The notes under the pieces were generated by a model. It had not been told where the DNA came from, did not search any database, and saw only the letters and a program-made list of their open reading frames with translations. Below, in pieces: positions 15,112-23,855 of a stretch of 41,969 nt of DNA; position 1 is the first letter of the stretch; every line of letters starts with the position of its first letter. Source of the stretch: Thermatribacter sp964570785. GTDB taxonomy: Bacteria > Atribacterota > Atribacteria > Atribacterales > Thermatribacteraceae. The stretch is taken from positions 1 to 41,969 of the forward strand of contig CAZMZG010000011.1 of NCBI GenBank assembly GCA_964570785.1, in the 5' to 3' direction. The position numbers and the translations under genes were made by a program.

Positions 15112-15935
15112 AATTGAATGCGGGCTACAAGCTCTCTTATTATAGTTGTTAATTTTGGTTCTGCCTTGTTAGCTGCTTCCACGATTTCTTCAAAGTTGAC
15201 TGGTTCCACTACTCCATCAATAGCTAGATCGGTTATGCAAGAAATACCAAACACTCTTATTCCTGCATGTTTGGCCACGATGACTTCAGGAACAGTTGAC
15301 ATACCGACAGCGTCTGCACCGATGGTTATCAGGAATCGGTATTCTGCTGGAGTTTCCAGATTAGGTCCAGGGAGAGCCACATAGACTCCCTGATGCACGT
15401 AAAACCCTTTTTCTATAGCTATGCTCAAAGCCAATTCCCGGAGTTCTTTATCGTAGGCCTGCGACATGTCCGGGAAACGTGGTCCAAGCTCTGGATCATT
15501 GGATCCTCGAAGAGGGTTGTCTCCTAAAAGATTTATGTGATCGGCGATGATCATCAAATCTCCTTTTTTCATGTTTCGATTCATGCCACCCGCTGCATTG
15601 CTTATAATAAGCACTTCTATGCCCAAAGCTTTCATGACTCTTACTGGAAAAGTTATTTGTTGCATGGTGTAACCCTCGTAGTAATGGAATCTTCCCTGCA
15701 TGGCAACTACTGCTTTTCCAGAAAGGTTTCCTAACACCAGATTTCCCTGGTGGCTTTCTACTGTGGACACTGGGAAATTAGGTATTTCCTGGTAAGGAAT
15801 AACCCTTTCTATTTCAATGTCGTCTACCAAGGCACCAAGACCCGTTCCTAAAATAATTCCTATTTTTAGATTAAGCTTTGTTCTTTCTTTAATAAAGGCA
15901 CTGGTTTCCTGAATTTTGGCTTTCAAGTTTTCCAT
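15108..15935 (-). CDS. Purine nucleoside phosphorylase, possibly 6-aminopurine/MTA-active
   Basis: Trimeric-type PNP/MTAP family enzyme splitting purine nucleosides with phosphate. It shows LGTGLGALVDDI, SHQGNLVLG, GRFHYYEGYT, SNAAGGMN and GPNLETPAEYR (Glu194). The base-recognition position that is Asn in 6-oxopurine PNPs (Asn243 in human) is Asp236 here, in SCITDLAIDG. Asp at this site favours 6-aminopurines and is found in methylthioadenosine phosphorylases. With mtnA nearby, methylthioadenosine or adenosine is a likely substrate, though the retained Glu194 is a PNP feature. The start ATG has AAGGAGTGAT upstream. 275 residues, normal length. Confidence 0.9.
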   Translation of the reverse strand: MENLKAKIQETSAFIKERTKLNLKIGIILGTGLGALVDDIEIERVIPYQEIPNFPVSTVESHQGNLVLGNLSGKAVVAMQGRFHYYEGYTMQQITFPVRVMKALGIEVLIISNAAGGMNRNMKKGDLMIIADHINLLGDNPLRGSNDPELGPRFPDMSQAYDKELRELALSIAIEKGFYVHQGVYVALPGPNLETPAEYRFLITIGADAVGMSTVPEVIVAKHAGIRVFGISCITDLAIDGVVEPVNFEEIVEAANKAEPKLTTIIRELVARIQL

Positions 15936-15958
15936 TGTTCATATCACTCCTTGTTATT

Positions 15959-16861
15959 TTATTTTCTTGGGAAGTGCCTATCGTAGGCTTCTTGCAAAGC
16001 TTTCCTGGTTATGTGGGTGTAAATTTGGGTAGTTGAGATATCGCTATGCCCGAGGCATTCCTGAATTATGCGCAGGTCAGCTCCATTTTCAAGTATATGG
16101 GTTGCAAAGGTATGCCGTAAGGTGTGAGGTGTTACGTTCTTGGCTATGCCAGCTTTACGCGTATAACGTTTTATTATGTTCCATACGCTTTGACGAGTTA
16201 TCGGTTTTCCTGAGGGCCCCAGGAAAATAAAATTGCTTCTTTTCCCTTTCAAGAAGTGAGGTCTGCCCTTTGCAAGATAAGCTTCAATTGCTGTTTTTGC
16301 TTCTTCTCCAAAGGGTACGATTCTTTCCTTAAACCCCTTTCCCCAGAGGCGCAACATGCGGTTTTGAAAGTCAAGGTGGGAGAATTCAAGATTCACCAGT
16401 TCACTCACTCTCAAGCCACTGCTGTAGAGAAGTTCCAGTATGGCTTTATCCCTTAACCCCGAGGGCTTGGTAGTGTCGGGGAGAGCCAGGATTGCTTCTA
16501 TCTCTTCGAGAGTTAGCACCCGAGGTATTTTCCTTTCTATTTTGGGAGCATCAAGTGAACGGGCGAAGTTTTCCTTTATTAAATTTTTTTTGAGCAGAAA
16601 GGAAAAAAAAGACCTCAGAGCGGAGATGCGTCTGGCTAAAGTGGTGGAGGTATGCCCGGTCTTGTATTGCCAATTTATGAACTCTTCCAGATCTTGCAAT
16701 TTAAGTTCTTTGAAAGATGTGACTTGTTTTTCATTTAGAAAAGAGCAAAACACCTTTAGGTCGTTTTCGTAAGAATAGAGCGTGTTTTCAGAGACTCTCT
16801 TTTCCCAGTAAAGAAAATCGAGAAAGGCATCAATTGCTTCTTGAAGGTTTCTTAGAGACAT
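15959..16861 (-). CDS. xerD: Xer-type tyrosine recombinase
   Basis: 300-residue full-length recombinase, probably the chromosome dimer resolution enzyme. It has an N-terminal core-binding domain and a catalytic domain with the complete active site: Arg in SSGLRVSELVNLE, HTLRHTFATH (H-x-x-R), LGHSDISTTQIYTH (His and Tyr). Length and motifs suit XerD/XerC; which of the two is not certain, since no partner is in the window. Its start lies inside the 3' end of lgt (about 30-base overlap). It has no sign of being mobile, unlike the recombinase at base 1. Confidence 0.88.
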   Translation of the reverse strand: MSLRNLQEAIDAFLDFLYWEKRVSENTLYSYENDLKVFCSFLNEKQVTSFKELKLQDLEEFINWQYKTGHTSTTLARRISALRSFFSFLLKKNLIKENFARSLDAPKIERKIPRVLTLEEIEAILALPDTTKPSGLRDKAILELLYSSGLRVSELVNLEFSHLDFQNRMLRLWGKGFKERIVPFGEEAKTAIEAYLAKGRPHFLKGKRSNFIFLGPSGKPITRQSVWNIIKRYTRKAGIAKNVTPHTLRHTFATHILENGADLRIIQECLGHSDISTTQIYTHITRKALQEAYDRHFPRK

Positions 16862-17597
16862 AGCTCCTTATTACCTTTTTTAGACAAAGTCCAGTGACAA
16901 TTAAGAAAATGCTGGCCAGCTGAGCCTTAGTGAGTAAACCTGCAATTGCAAAAGGTTCTTCTCTTAGATATTCTATCAGAAAGCGGGCGATCCCATAAAG
17001 CCATAGGTAGTCAAAAAAAAGTGCTCCTTCAAATTGTTTTTTTCTTTCCAGGCGAAGCAACGCAAAAAGAATAATCAAAGAATAGAAAGAAGAGTATATT
17101 TGAGTGGGGTAACGAAAACCAGAGAGGTGGGGAAAGTGTACTCCTAGGGGAAAAAAATTGAAAGAGCAAGCCCTTCCATAACAACAACCGTTTAAAAAGC
17201 AGCCTATTCTGGCGATAGCGTATCCCAGAGCAAGCGGTGGTGAAAAAATATCAAACAGTTTTAAAAGAGATTGCTTTTTAAGGTAAAGATAGGGTAGAAT
17301 CAAAAGCAGTCCTCCAATCAGTCCCCCTAAAAAAGTCAATCCCCCTTCTCTAATGTTGAAGATGTGCCAGAAATTATTTTTATACAATTCCCAATTAAGA
17401 ATGACGTAAGTTATTCGAGATCCCAAGATTGCTCCCAAGATAGCAAGAATGCTTACTTCAACGACTGTTTCTTGAGAAACTCCATATTTTTGAGCCCTCT
17501 TCAGAGCGTAGATGACCCCGACCAGGAAAGCAACACCCAACATTACACCATAAGAGTAAATTGGCAGAGACCCTATATAAAAAAGTATGCGTCTCAT
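16830..17597 (-). CDS. lgt: Prolipoprotein diacylglyceryl transferase
   Basis: Inner-membrane enzyme that transfers diacylglycerol from phosphatidylglycerol to the lipobox Cys of prelipoproteins. 255 residues with about seven membrane segments. The signature region is visible: GLTFLGGLIGG, ARIGCFLNGCCYGR and RYPTQIYSS, including the Arg/Asn residues important in the family. The ATG overlaps the stop of the TonB-like/DUF3048 gene by 4 bases, placing lipoprotein maturation in the same transcript as ExbBD. Confidence 0.93.
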   Translation of the reverse strand: MRRILFYIGSLPIYSYGVMLGVAFLVGVIYALKRAQKYGVSQETVVEVSILAILGAILGSRITYVILNWELYKNNFWHIFNIREGGLTFLGGLIGGLLLILPYLYLKKQSLLKLFDIFSPPLALGYAIARIGCFLNGCCYGRACSFNFFPLGVHFPHLSGFRYPTQIYSSFYSLIILFALLRLERKKQFEGALFFDYLWLYGIARFLIEYLREEPFAIAGLLTKAQLASIFLIVTGLCLKKVIRSYVSKKPSRSN

Positions 17598-19051
17598 TGA
17601 AACACCACCTTTGTTTTCTCATCTACTACTTCTATCCATACTTTTCCAGGAGGCATGACCAGCTTCTCTCCGTTTTCCAAGTAGTAACTCGTTTTGCCCT
17701 CCAGGGTTTGCTTTGACCAGATTACCGGGATAAGCTTGCCCTGAAAACAGGCCCAGCCTTTACCCTCACCTACAAAGTTTATTGCCAGCCTGCCTTCTTT
17801 GTCTTTAACTGTTTGTTTGGTGACTTGGACGATTAAGGTCCGAGAAGTTATTGGGTTGCCGTTTAGGGCGTCGATATGAGTTTCTCCGTTAACCTTTCTG
17901 AGGTAGATGTTTCTTGATGGATCGTACTCGAAAGATACCCGGTAATTGTTTGTATAATTAATCTCTATTTTGCTTGCTGGTGAAAAAGCTTCATCGTCGA
18001 GGTTTAGGTTTCCAGAAACCGGAAAATAAGAGGCCAGAACTGGCTTGCTGTAGCCCAGTCTGTTACCTTCTTCCTCAAGGAAAGCCAAGGAAGTATATAG
18101 ATTATGAGGTGGATTACGATCTTTACTACGCCAGAAAGCTTTGAAGTTTTTCATCTCGTCGATATGGTCCAGGGCGAGCTGTTGCAGGTACGTATAAGCT
18201 TCCACACTCCCTCCGCAGTGTACCAGCACGGCATTATGCTCTGCTGCTTTCATCACAAAGTAAGGCCTTGCGCTGCGTAACGGTCCTATTTTTTCGACGT
18301 CTTCTGACTGGAATATGGCCAGGAATCTGGTGATTCCACCCTCAGTCATAATTTCGTAAACAATATCGGCCTGGCTCAATCCGGACTGAGGGCGAGCTGC
18401 AGGAGCGTTTTCTATAATTACTGCGAAAGGTCTTTGGGTGAAGGGAGACTTTTTTTCGACGTCGGAAGTAGGCGGAGCAATGTCCCCCATAAGGAGGTTT
18501 TTGCCAGTAGTGCTTTCCACTTCCTGGGTTGTGCGCTCAGCAATTTTGGCAAGTAATGGCGAGGTGCCACTCTCTTCTATTGTGTTCTTGATAACTTCGG
18601 TTGAAAGTATACTCTGCTTTTGAAGTTTTTCTTCAACCTTGATTTCTTCACCTTTGGTTAGTAGCTCTGCTCCTGAGGGTAAGGATCTTGCCAGGGTCAG
18701 GTCTGCTGGTGGTAGCTCGATTTCTGGTTTGGGTAGCTGAGTCTGGGGCTTGTTGGATTCTACACTGGTCGAAAGCTCTTCTTCAATCATTTGGGGTGGG
18801 TGCTGGACGTTCTCTTCTGGAGGTGTTGCTTGAGGCTTCAACTCAGCAATTTCCTGGGTTTCTTCAGGCTTCAGGCTTGCTGGTGTTTCTTCGGCTGGCA
18901 ATTCCAGAAGCTCTACCATAAATATTTTTTCTTCTGGTTTAGGAAGATAGCGATAAGAAAGCCAGTAAACTGAAGCTACCGCTATAACCAATATGTTTAT
19001 AAGGATAGATATAGAGAGAGCAAAAGACCATACTCTTTTTTCATCAAGCAT
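17594..19051 (-). CDS. TonB-like membrane anchor fused to a DUF3048 (YerB-like) extracytoplasmic domain
   Basis: 485-residue membrane-anchored protein. Residues 9-32 are one transmembrane helix with a short cytoplasmic N-terminus. Residues 33-125 are Pro/Glu-rich with a TonB-like beginning (FMVELLELPAEE). Residues about 205-485 match DUF3048: RPFAVIIENAPAARPQSGL, EGGITRFLAIF, GPLRSARPYF, HCGGSVEAY and NPPHNLYTS. It follows exbD by 6 bases. The layout imitates TonB or TolA (anchor, spanning linker, periplasmic head), but the normal TonB C-terminal domain is replaced and the TonB SHLS helix motif is absent. I infer it is the energised partner of this ExbBD pair; DUF3048 itself has no settled function. 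Confidence 0.8.
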   Translation of the reverse strand: MLDEKRVWSFALSISILINILVIAVASVYWLSYRYLPKPEEKIFMVELLELPAEETPASLKPEETQEIAELKPQATPPEENVQHPPQMIEEELSTSVESNKPQTQLPKPEIELPPADLTLARSLPSGAELLTKGEEIKVEEKLQKQSILSTEVIKNTIEESGTSPLLAKIAERTTQEVESTTGKNLLMGDIAPPTSDVEKKSPFTQRPFAVIIENAPAARPQSGLSQADIVYEIMTEGGITRFLAIFQSEDVEKIGPLRSARPYFVMKAAEHNAVLVHCGGSVEAYTYLQQLALDHIDEMKNFKAFWRSKDRNPPHNLYTSLAFLEEEGNRLGYSKPVLASYFPVSGNLNLDDEAFSPASKIEINYTNNYRVSFEYDPSRNIYLRKVNGETHIDALNGNPITSRTLIVQVTKQTVKDKEGRLAINFVGEGKGWACFQGKLIPVIWSKQTLEGKTSYYLENGEKLVMPPGKVWIEVVDEKTKVVFQ

Positions 19052-19057
19052 TTAGGG

Positions 19058-19474
19058 TCACTCTTTTTCGGGAGGTCTGGTAGCTATGGCCATTTTTTGA
19101 GCGCCTGCTTTTTTCAGTATGTCCATGATGCGAACCACTCTACCGTGCAACACGTTTTTGTCTGCTTCAATGACTACAGCGACTCCCGGCTCTTTGCGTA
19201 GCTCTACCACAATGAGGTTAGGAAACTCTTCCCAGGTTACAAAAGAGCCGTTAATGAAAAGGCGATTATCTTCAGTAATGGTTACGGTGAGAGTTTTCCC
19301 TTCTCCAAGTTGTGAAAAGTCGGCAGTGGGAAGATTAACCTGTGCCCCAGTTTCGATACTTATAAAAGTAGTAGTTACCATAAAGAAAATTACCAGTTGG
19401 AGAATTACATCTACCAGTGGGGTCATATTAACTTCTGGTTTCGATTTTTTCTTCGTTCGTCGAAACCGAAACAT
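19058..19474 (-). CDS. exbD: ExbD/TolR-family proton channel subunit
   Basis: 138-residue inner-membrane protein with one N-terminal helix and a periplasmic domain. The essential Asp lies in the helix (Asp22, in MTPLVDVILQLVIFFM), as in ExbD and TolR. The periplasmic part ends with VVIEADKNVLHGRVVRIMDILKKAG, typical of the family. It works with ExbB to convert proton flow into movement of a TonB/TolA-like partner. Its start overlaps the end of exbB by 47 bases. ExbD versus TolR cannot be decided by sequence reading alone. Confidence 0.92.
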   Translation of the reverse strand: MFRFRRTKKKSKPEVNMTPLVDVILQLVIFFMVTTTFISIETGAQVNLPTADFSQLGEGKTLTVTITEDNRLFINGSFVTWEEFPNLIVVELRKEPGVAVVIEADKNVLHGRVVRIMDILKKAGAQKMAIATRPPEKE

Positions 19475-20141
19475 TTTGAGCCTCTTTTTGGAATTTTTCT
19501 TTAGAAGAAGCTGTTCCGGAGAGCAATCCAGCTTCTTCTTCGATTATCTCCAAAATCTCACCACTTACTCTTTCAATTTCGTTCATTAAGCTTTCTGCGG
19601 TATTAGAGAGGTAATGATGCGCTATGATGGTTGGTATGGCTACCGATAGACCGGCAGCAGTTGTGATTAAGGCTTCGGAAATACCACCGGCCATTTCCGC
19701 GGGCCTGCCCACGCCTACGGCCGAAATTACATTGAAGGTCTTAATCATGCCGGTTACTGTTCCAAGCAGTCCCAGGAGGGGAGAAATGTTGGCGATAGTT
19801 ACCAGAGTGTTCAGTCGTTTTTCGAGATAAGGGAGTTCCTGCAGGGCCACTGTTTCCATAGCTTCTCTTGCCTCGCGGGGGTGTCCAGCAAAATATCTTT
19901 TAAGACCTGAAAGGATGATCTTGGAGGCAATACAGGGATTTTTCTGACTTAAGTCTACCAGTGAAGATAAGTCTCGCTGGAGCAGGGGTTTCCTTATTGA
20001 CTTAAAAAATCTTCGGTGCTTTTCGCGAGTGTTGCGCAACACATACCATCGCTCTATGGTGACTGCGAGGAAAATTACCGAACAGACGAGTATAGGATAC
20101 ATTATGTAGCCACCCTTGGTGACTATCGAGAAAATCTGCAT
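19428..20141 (-). CDS. exbB: ExbB/TolQ/MotA-family proton channel subunit
   Basis: 237-residue inner-membrane protein with three hydrophobic helices: one near residues 13-28, and a pair around 120-180 containing LLGLLGTVTGMIKTF and GISEALITTAAGLSVAIP, the conserved pore motifs of the family. ATG at 20141 has CAGGAGGTTTGAT upstream. It forms an operon with exbD and the TonB-like/DUF3048 protein and directly follows a giant TPR protein, so the complex probably serves that envelope system rather than a nutrient receptor; no TonB-dependent receptor is in view. Confidence 0.92.
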   Translation of the reverse strand: MQIFSIVTKGGYIMYPILVCSVIFLAVTIERWYVLRNTREKHRRFFKSIRKPLLQRDLSSLVDLSQKNPCIASKIILSGLKRYFAGHPREAREAMETVALQELPYLEKRLNTLVTIANISPLLGLLGTVTGMIKTFNVISAVGVGRPAEMAGGISEALITTAAGLSVAIPTIIAHHYLSNTAESLMNEIERVSGEILEIIEEEAGLLSGTASSKEKFQKEAQNVSVSTNEEKIETRS

Positions 20142-20165
20142 ATATCAAACCTCCTGAAAATTAGC

Positions 20166-23100
20166 TTATTTTTCCCCCAGAGCAGCTATTCGCTGGTTGG
20201 CCTTTTCTCTCCACTGCTCGTTTTTTGCCTTTTGAGAAAGCTCAAGATACACCTCTTTCGCTTTTTCATAATTTCCCGTTAGTTCTAAAGCTACACCCAG
20301 AAGATAGGTTGTTTTTTCCCAGAGTTCCAAGTTTTCAGATTTTTCTGGATAGAACTCCAAAGCCAGACTTAGAAATTCGGTCGCTTTTTCTAAGTTGCCC
20401 ATTTTAAGATATACGCTACCCAGACGGTAATAAGCATAGAGCCTTTCCTCGGAAGAGGCAACTTTTTGGGTCAGTTCTTCAAGAACCGGTAATGCTTTCT
20501 GATAGTTTTCCTGAAGTAGGTAGATATCAGCAAGCAAGGATTTGAGTTCCCTGTAGTATTTGCCTTCGGGAAATAAGTTCTGGTATTCTTTGATTAATTC
20601 TTCGACCTGTTTTTTATCGCCGAGATGATACGCAGACCATATGCTGAAGTAAAGCACTTTCTCGCGATCAGGATTTTGTGGGAACCGTTGAATAAAAGAG
20701 AGGGCTTCCTGCAGGAAATGGGAATATTCTTTTTGGACGTAAAGTTCTTCAAGTTGCATAAGATAGGCTTTTTCAGCGTATTCGGGAATGTTCTTAAGCT
20801 TTTGGAGTAGGTCCTGGTTTTTTTGATACTCTCCCTTTTGGTGATAGAGACTGGCCAATTTCCACTGGTAGAGGGGATCCTGACTGATTAGGCAGAGCTT
20901 ATGGTAATTATCAATGGCTTTTTCAAGGTCTCCTTGCTGGTAATTGATTTCTCCCAGGTAGAGCAGGATTTCTTCCTGAAACTCTTGAGGAAGGAGTTCT
21001 AAAGAGGATTCAAACAAAGCTTTTGCGGTTTCGAGATTTCCTTCAAAATATAAAGCTTTGCCTTTTAAAAGGAAAAAGATACCTTTTTGGGGGTCGGAAA
21101 GACTGTCAGACGATATCTCCTTCAGGATCTTAAGGGCTTCTGAATATTTTTGCTGGTCGATCAAAACAGAAGCTTTCTCGAGAGCCTCTTTTACTGGATC
21201 CTTTAGGACCTGTTCGGGGTCTTCTCCGGCAAGCACAATGAGCTCTTTAGCTTTTTCTTCAAGACCAAGCTCGTAATAAGCCCAGGCAACTATTAAAAGG
21301 TACTCTTTTTCGTATTCAGAAGCTTTTTGTTTGCGAAAAAGTTTTTCCCCTGTTCTTACTACTTTTTCCCAATCTTTTTCTTGGGAGTACAGTTTTATCT
21401 GGGTTTTGTATAGCTCTTTGGGGAACACACTTTCAAACAGGGCAGATTTTTCTTCAAGGAGCTGTTTGGCTTTACTGAGTTCGCCCATTTCAAGTAGAGA
21501 AACAGCTATTTTGAACTGAGCTTCAGTCGACAATTCACTATTTGGATATTGATTCAAAAACTTTTCAAAATGCTCTATAGCTTTTTTCCAATCTTTTTGC
21601 TGATAGAAAGCGTTAGCCTGATAAAAAGCGCCTTTTTCGCCGCCCATTTCCTGAAATATGCTCAAGGCCTTTCCGGTATCTTCGTTTTCTTGGTAAGCCA
21701 GTCCCAGCATTTCCATTGCTTGCAGCCAGAAGGCGCTTTCGGGAAATCTGCGTAGTAAATCTTCGTATATCTGGATGCATTCGCTGTATCTTTTCTGCTT
21801 AAAGAACGCGTACCCGTACCAGAAGGTTGCCTGATCCAGGTATTTACTTTGTGGGAAGCGGAGTTGAAACTGACGGTAATGACTATTAAGTTCTGATAAT
21901 TTCAAGGTTCTTGCCTCTGCTTCCAGCCTGAGTAATTCCGCTTCTTCTATAAAGGTGGCATAAGGAAACTTGTTTATAAGCTTGTTTAACTCTCTAAGGC
22001 TTTCTTCCCATTGCTCAAGTTTGCTAAGGCAAAAAGCTTTACCCCACAAAGCTTCTTCCTGGAGTTTGCTATCAGTAGCTTCTTCGGCTTGACTGTAAAA
22101 CTGTACTGCTCTTTCCCACTCCCCTTTTTGAGTTAAAAGGTTGCCTATTAAAAGGGATGCCTGATAGAGTTCTGGGTTTTCCCGAAGCGCTCTTTCAGCG
22201 GTTTTCAAAGCCTGATCAGTGTTGCCCCATCCCAGGATCTCCATACTCAGGTCGTATAGCTGGTAAGATCTTTCCTGGGGATCGTTGAGCAACTCTATAC
22301 TTTTTAGTCTTTTTTCAATGTAATTTTTTTCTTCGCCGAGATAATAGTAACACCGAGCAGCATATTCATGAGCCTTCTGAAAATTAGGATTTTTGTTGAT
22401 GGCTTCTTCAAAAAAGGCAAGAGCTTCGCGATATTCTGCTTTTTGATAGAGCTCTAAGCCTCGATTGAAGCTCCGGAGTGTTTCACGGCCGTAAGTTTTT
22501 TCCTGGATGGTTTTATCCAGAAATCTCTGAGCCTGGGCGTGAAAAGGGTCTATTTCTAAAAGCTTTTTCCAGACCTTTTCGGCTTCGTTTAGTTCGCCAA
22601 GATCGTAAAGGGTTCTACCTAAAAAATAATAGGCTTCTTTCATTTCAGGGTTAGCTTCTACGGCTTTACTAAGCAAGGTTCTTGCTTTAGGCAAATTCCT
22701 TGCAGCATAACTTTTATAGCCCTCTACGTAAAGCGAGTAGGCCTCTTTGCCAAATTTTTCTGCTTTGGAGTAAAAATCTAACAAATAAAGTGCTTCATCA
22801 TGCTGAGGGTTTTTGCTAAGGATTTTCCTGAGAGAGGCTATTGCTTCCTGAATGTTGTTCTCCTCGTAGAGGATTTTGGCTTTTAAAAGCAAAACTTGTG
22901 AAGAGTCAGGCTCAATTTCTTCAGCTTTTTTTAAGGTTTGTAAAGCAAGGTTGTATTTTTTCTGGAGTAAATACAAATTAGCCAGTCGCAGGTACGCAGC
23001 AAGCAGATTTTTGGCAGCAAAGGCTCTGGCTTTTTCTCTTTCCAAAAGCTGTAGGTATTCTTCCCAGGCTTCGGCTTCTTTAGCAAACCATCCTGTTTGA

Positions 23101-23843
23101 TGATACATTAAGGCAAGGTAAAGGTAGGTTTCTCGATATCCGGATACATTCTGAGCAGTCTGTGTGGCCAATGTAAAAGCTTGCTGCCAAAGAGGCTTGT
23201 CCGGAAATTGTGATTCCCGGTTGTAAGTGTTCAGAGCTTTTTTCATTTTGGCGATCGCTTTGTAAAGGGGTAAGATTTTTATTGCTTCAAAGTTAGGATA
23301 TTCTATCTGAATTTTTGCATCTGGAACTAACACGCGAATTATCTCTTCGGTAAAGTGTTTGCCAAGCAAAGAAAGATTGTTCAGCTGGAAGGCTTGACTG
23401 GCCAAGTTGACCGTTTCACCACTTACTTTCAAGAATAACCGAGGACTTACTATAAGGTTTTGCTGGTTGTTGAACTTTCTGTAAAGAACTGAACCTGTAA
23501 GAACGTAGTCACACTGGGTTTTGTTACTGATTCGCTCCAAGAAACTGCTGGTAAGAAAGGTATTGGAGGAATTGTCTATTCCTTCAAGAAGAGCTTCGGT
23601 TTCGAAAGAACTAAAGACTTCGAAATATCCACTTTGCTCCAAGCCGATTTTTATCATGTCCCTTACTAAATAACCAAGTGCGTATTCGCCTTTTTCTCTT
23701 TCTACAAAAGGTAAGCAGACAATTCTGGGTAAATTTTGGCCAGAGGCAGGAAGAGTAAGTAAGAATAATAGGATTAAGAATAAAATTACATTCCCAAACC
23801 AAACTGCTTTTAATCGATTTTCCGAAAAGATGGATAAAATCAA
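20166..23843 (-). CDS. Exported giant TPR-repeat protein with TolB/CsgG-like N-terminal domain
   Basis: 1225-residue secreted protein. Residues 1-36 form a signal peptide (VILFLILLFLLTLPASG). Residues about 38-170 resemble the TolB N-terminal/CsgG-like fold: IVCLPFVEREKGEYALGYLVRDMIKIGLEQ followed by CDYVLTGSV. From about 205 to the end it is nearly continuous tetratricopeptide-type helical repeats, for example KEAYYFLGRTLYDLGELNEAEKVWKK. The TTG start at 23843 follows AGGAGCGTAAGG. It sits 24 bases upstream of exbB, hinting that it is a periplasmic scaffold for the ExbBD/TonB-like complex. It lacks a visible lipobox, so it is probably soluble in the periplasm. Exact function unknown. Confidence 0.8.
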   Translation of the reverse strand: MILSIFSENRLKAVWFGNVILFLILLFLLTLPASGQNLPRIVCLPFVEREKGEYALGYLVRDMIKIGLEQSGYFEVFSSFETEALLEGIDNSSNTFLTSSFLERISNKTQCDYVLTGSVLYRKFNNQQNLIVSPRLFLKVSGETVNLASQAFQLNNLSLLGKHFTEEIIRVLVPDAKIQIEYPNFEAIKILPLYKAIAKMKKALNTYNRESQFPDKPLWQQAFTLATQTAQNVSGYRETYLYLALMYHQTGWFAKEAEAWEEYLQLLEREKARAFAAKNLLAAYLRLANLYLLQKKYNLALQTLKKAEEIEPDSSQVLLLKAKILYEENNIQEAIASLRKILSKNPQHDEALYLLDFYSKAEKFGKEAYSLYVEGYKSYAARNLPKARTLLSKAVEANPEMKEAYYFLGRTLYDLGELNEAEKVWKKLLEIDPFHAQAQRFLDKTIQEKTYGRETLRSFNRGLELYQKAEYREALAFFEEAINKNPNFQKAHEYAARCYYYLGEEKNYIEKRLKSIELLNDPQERSYQLYDLSMEILGWGNTDQALKTAERALRENPELYQASLLIGNLLTQKGEWERAVQFYSQAEEATDSKLQEEALWGKAFCLSKLEQWEESLRELNKLINKFPYATFIEEAELLRLEAEARTLKLSELNSHYRQFQLRFPQSKYLDQATFWYGYAFFKQKRYSECIQIYEDLLRRFPESAFWLQAMEMLGLAYQENEDTGKALSIFQEMGGEKGAFYQANAFYQQKDWKKAIEHFEKFLNQYPNSELSTEAQFKIAVSLLEMGELSKAKQLLEEKSALFESVFPKELYKTQIKLYSQEKDWEKVVRTGEKLFRKQKASEYEKEYLLIVAWAYYELGLEEKAKELIVLAGEDPEQVLKDPVKEALEKASVLIDQQKYSEALKILKEISSDSLSDPQKGIFFLLKGKALYFEGNLETAKALFESSLELLPQEFQEEILLYLGEINYQQGDLEKAIDNYHKLCLISQDPLYQWKLASLYHQKGEYQKNQDLLQKLKNIPEYAEKAYLMQLEELYVQKEYSHFLQEALSFIQRFPQNPDREKVLYFSIWSAYHLGDKKQVEELIKEYQNLFPEGKYYRELKSLLADIYLLQENYQKALPVLEELTQKVASSEERLYAYYRLGSVYLKMGNLEKATEFLSLALEFYPEKSENLELWEKTTYLLGVALELTGNYEKAKEVYLELSQKAKNEQWREKANQRIAALGEK

Positions 23844-23855
23844 AACCTTACGCTC

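Noticed and set aside
15959..16861. A mobile integrase inside the envelope gene run
   Set aside because: Full-length Xer type embedded by overlap between lgt and the phosphorylase, with no tRNA or repeats; it looks like a housekeeping gene.
20166..23843. Internal nucleotide repeats in the TPR gene as a tandem repeat array
   Set aside because: Repetition is at the protein level only; DNA copies have diverged and do not form a satellite.
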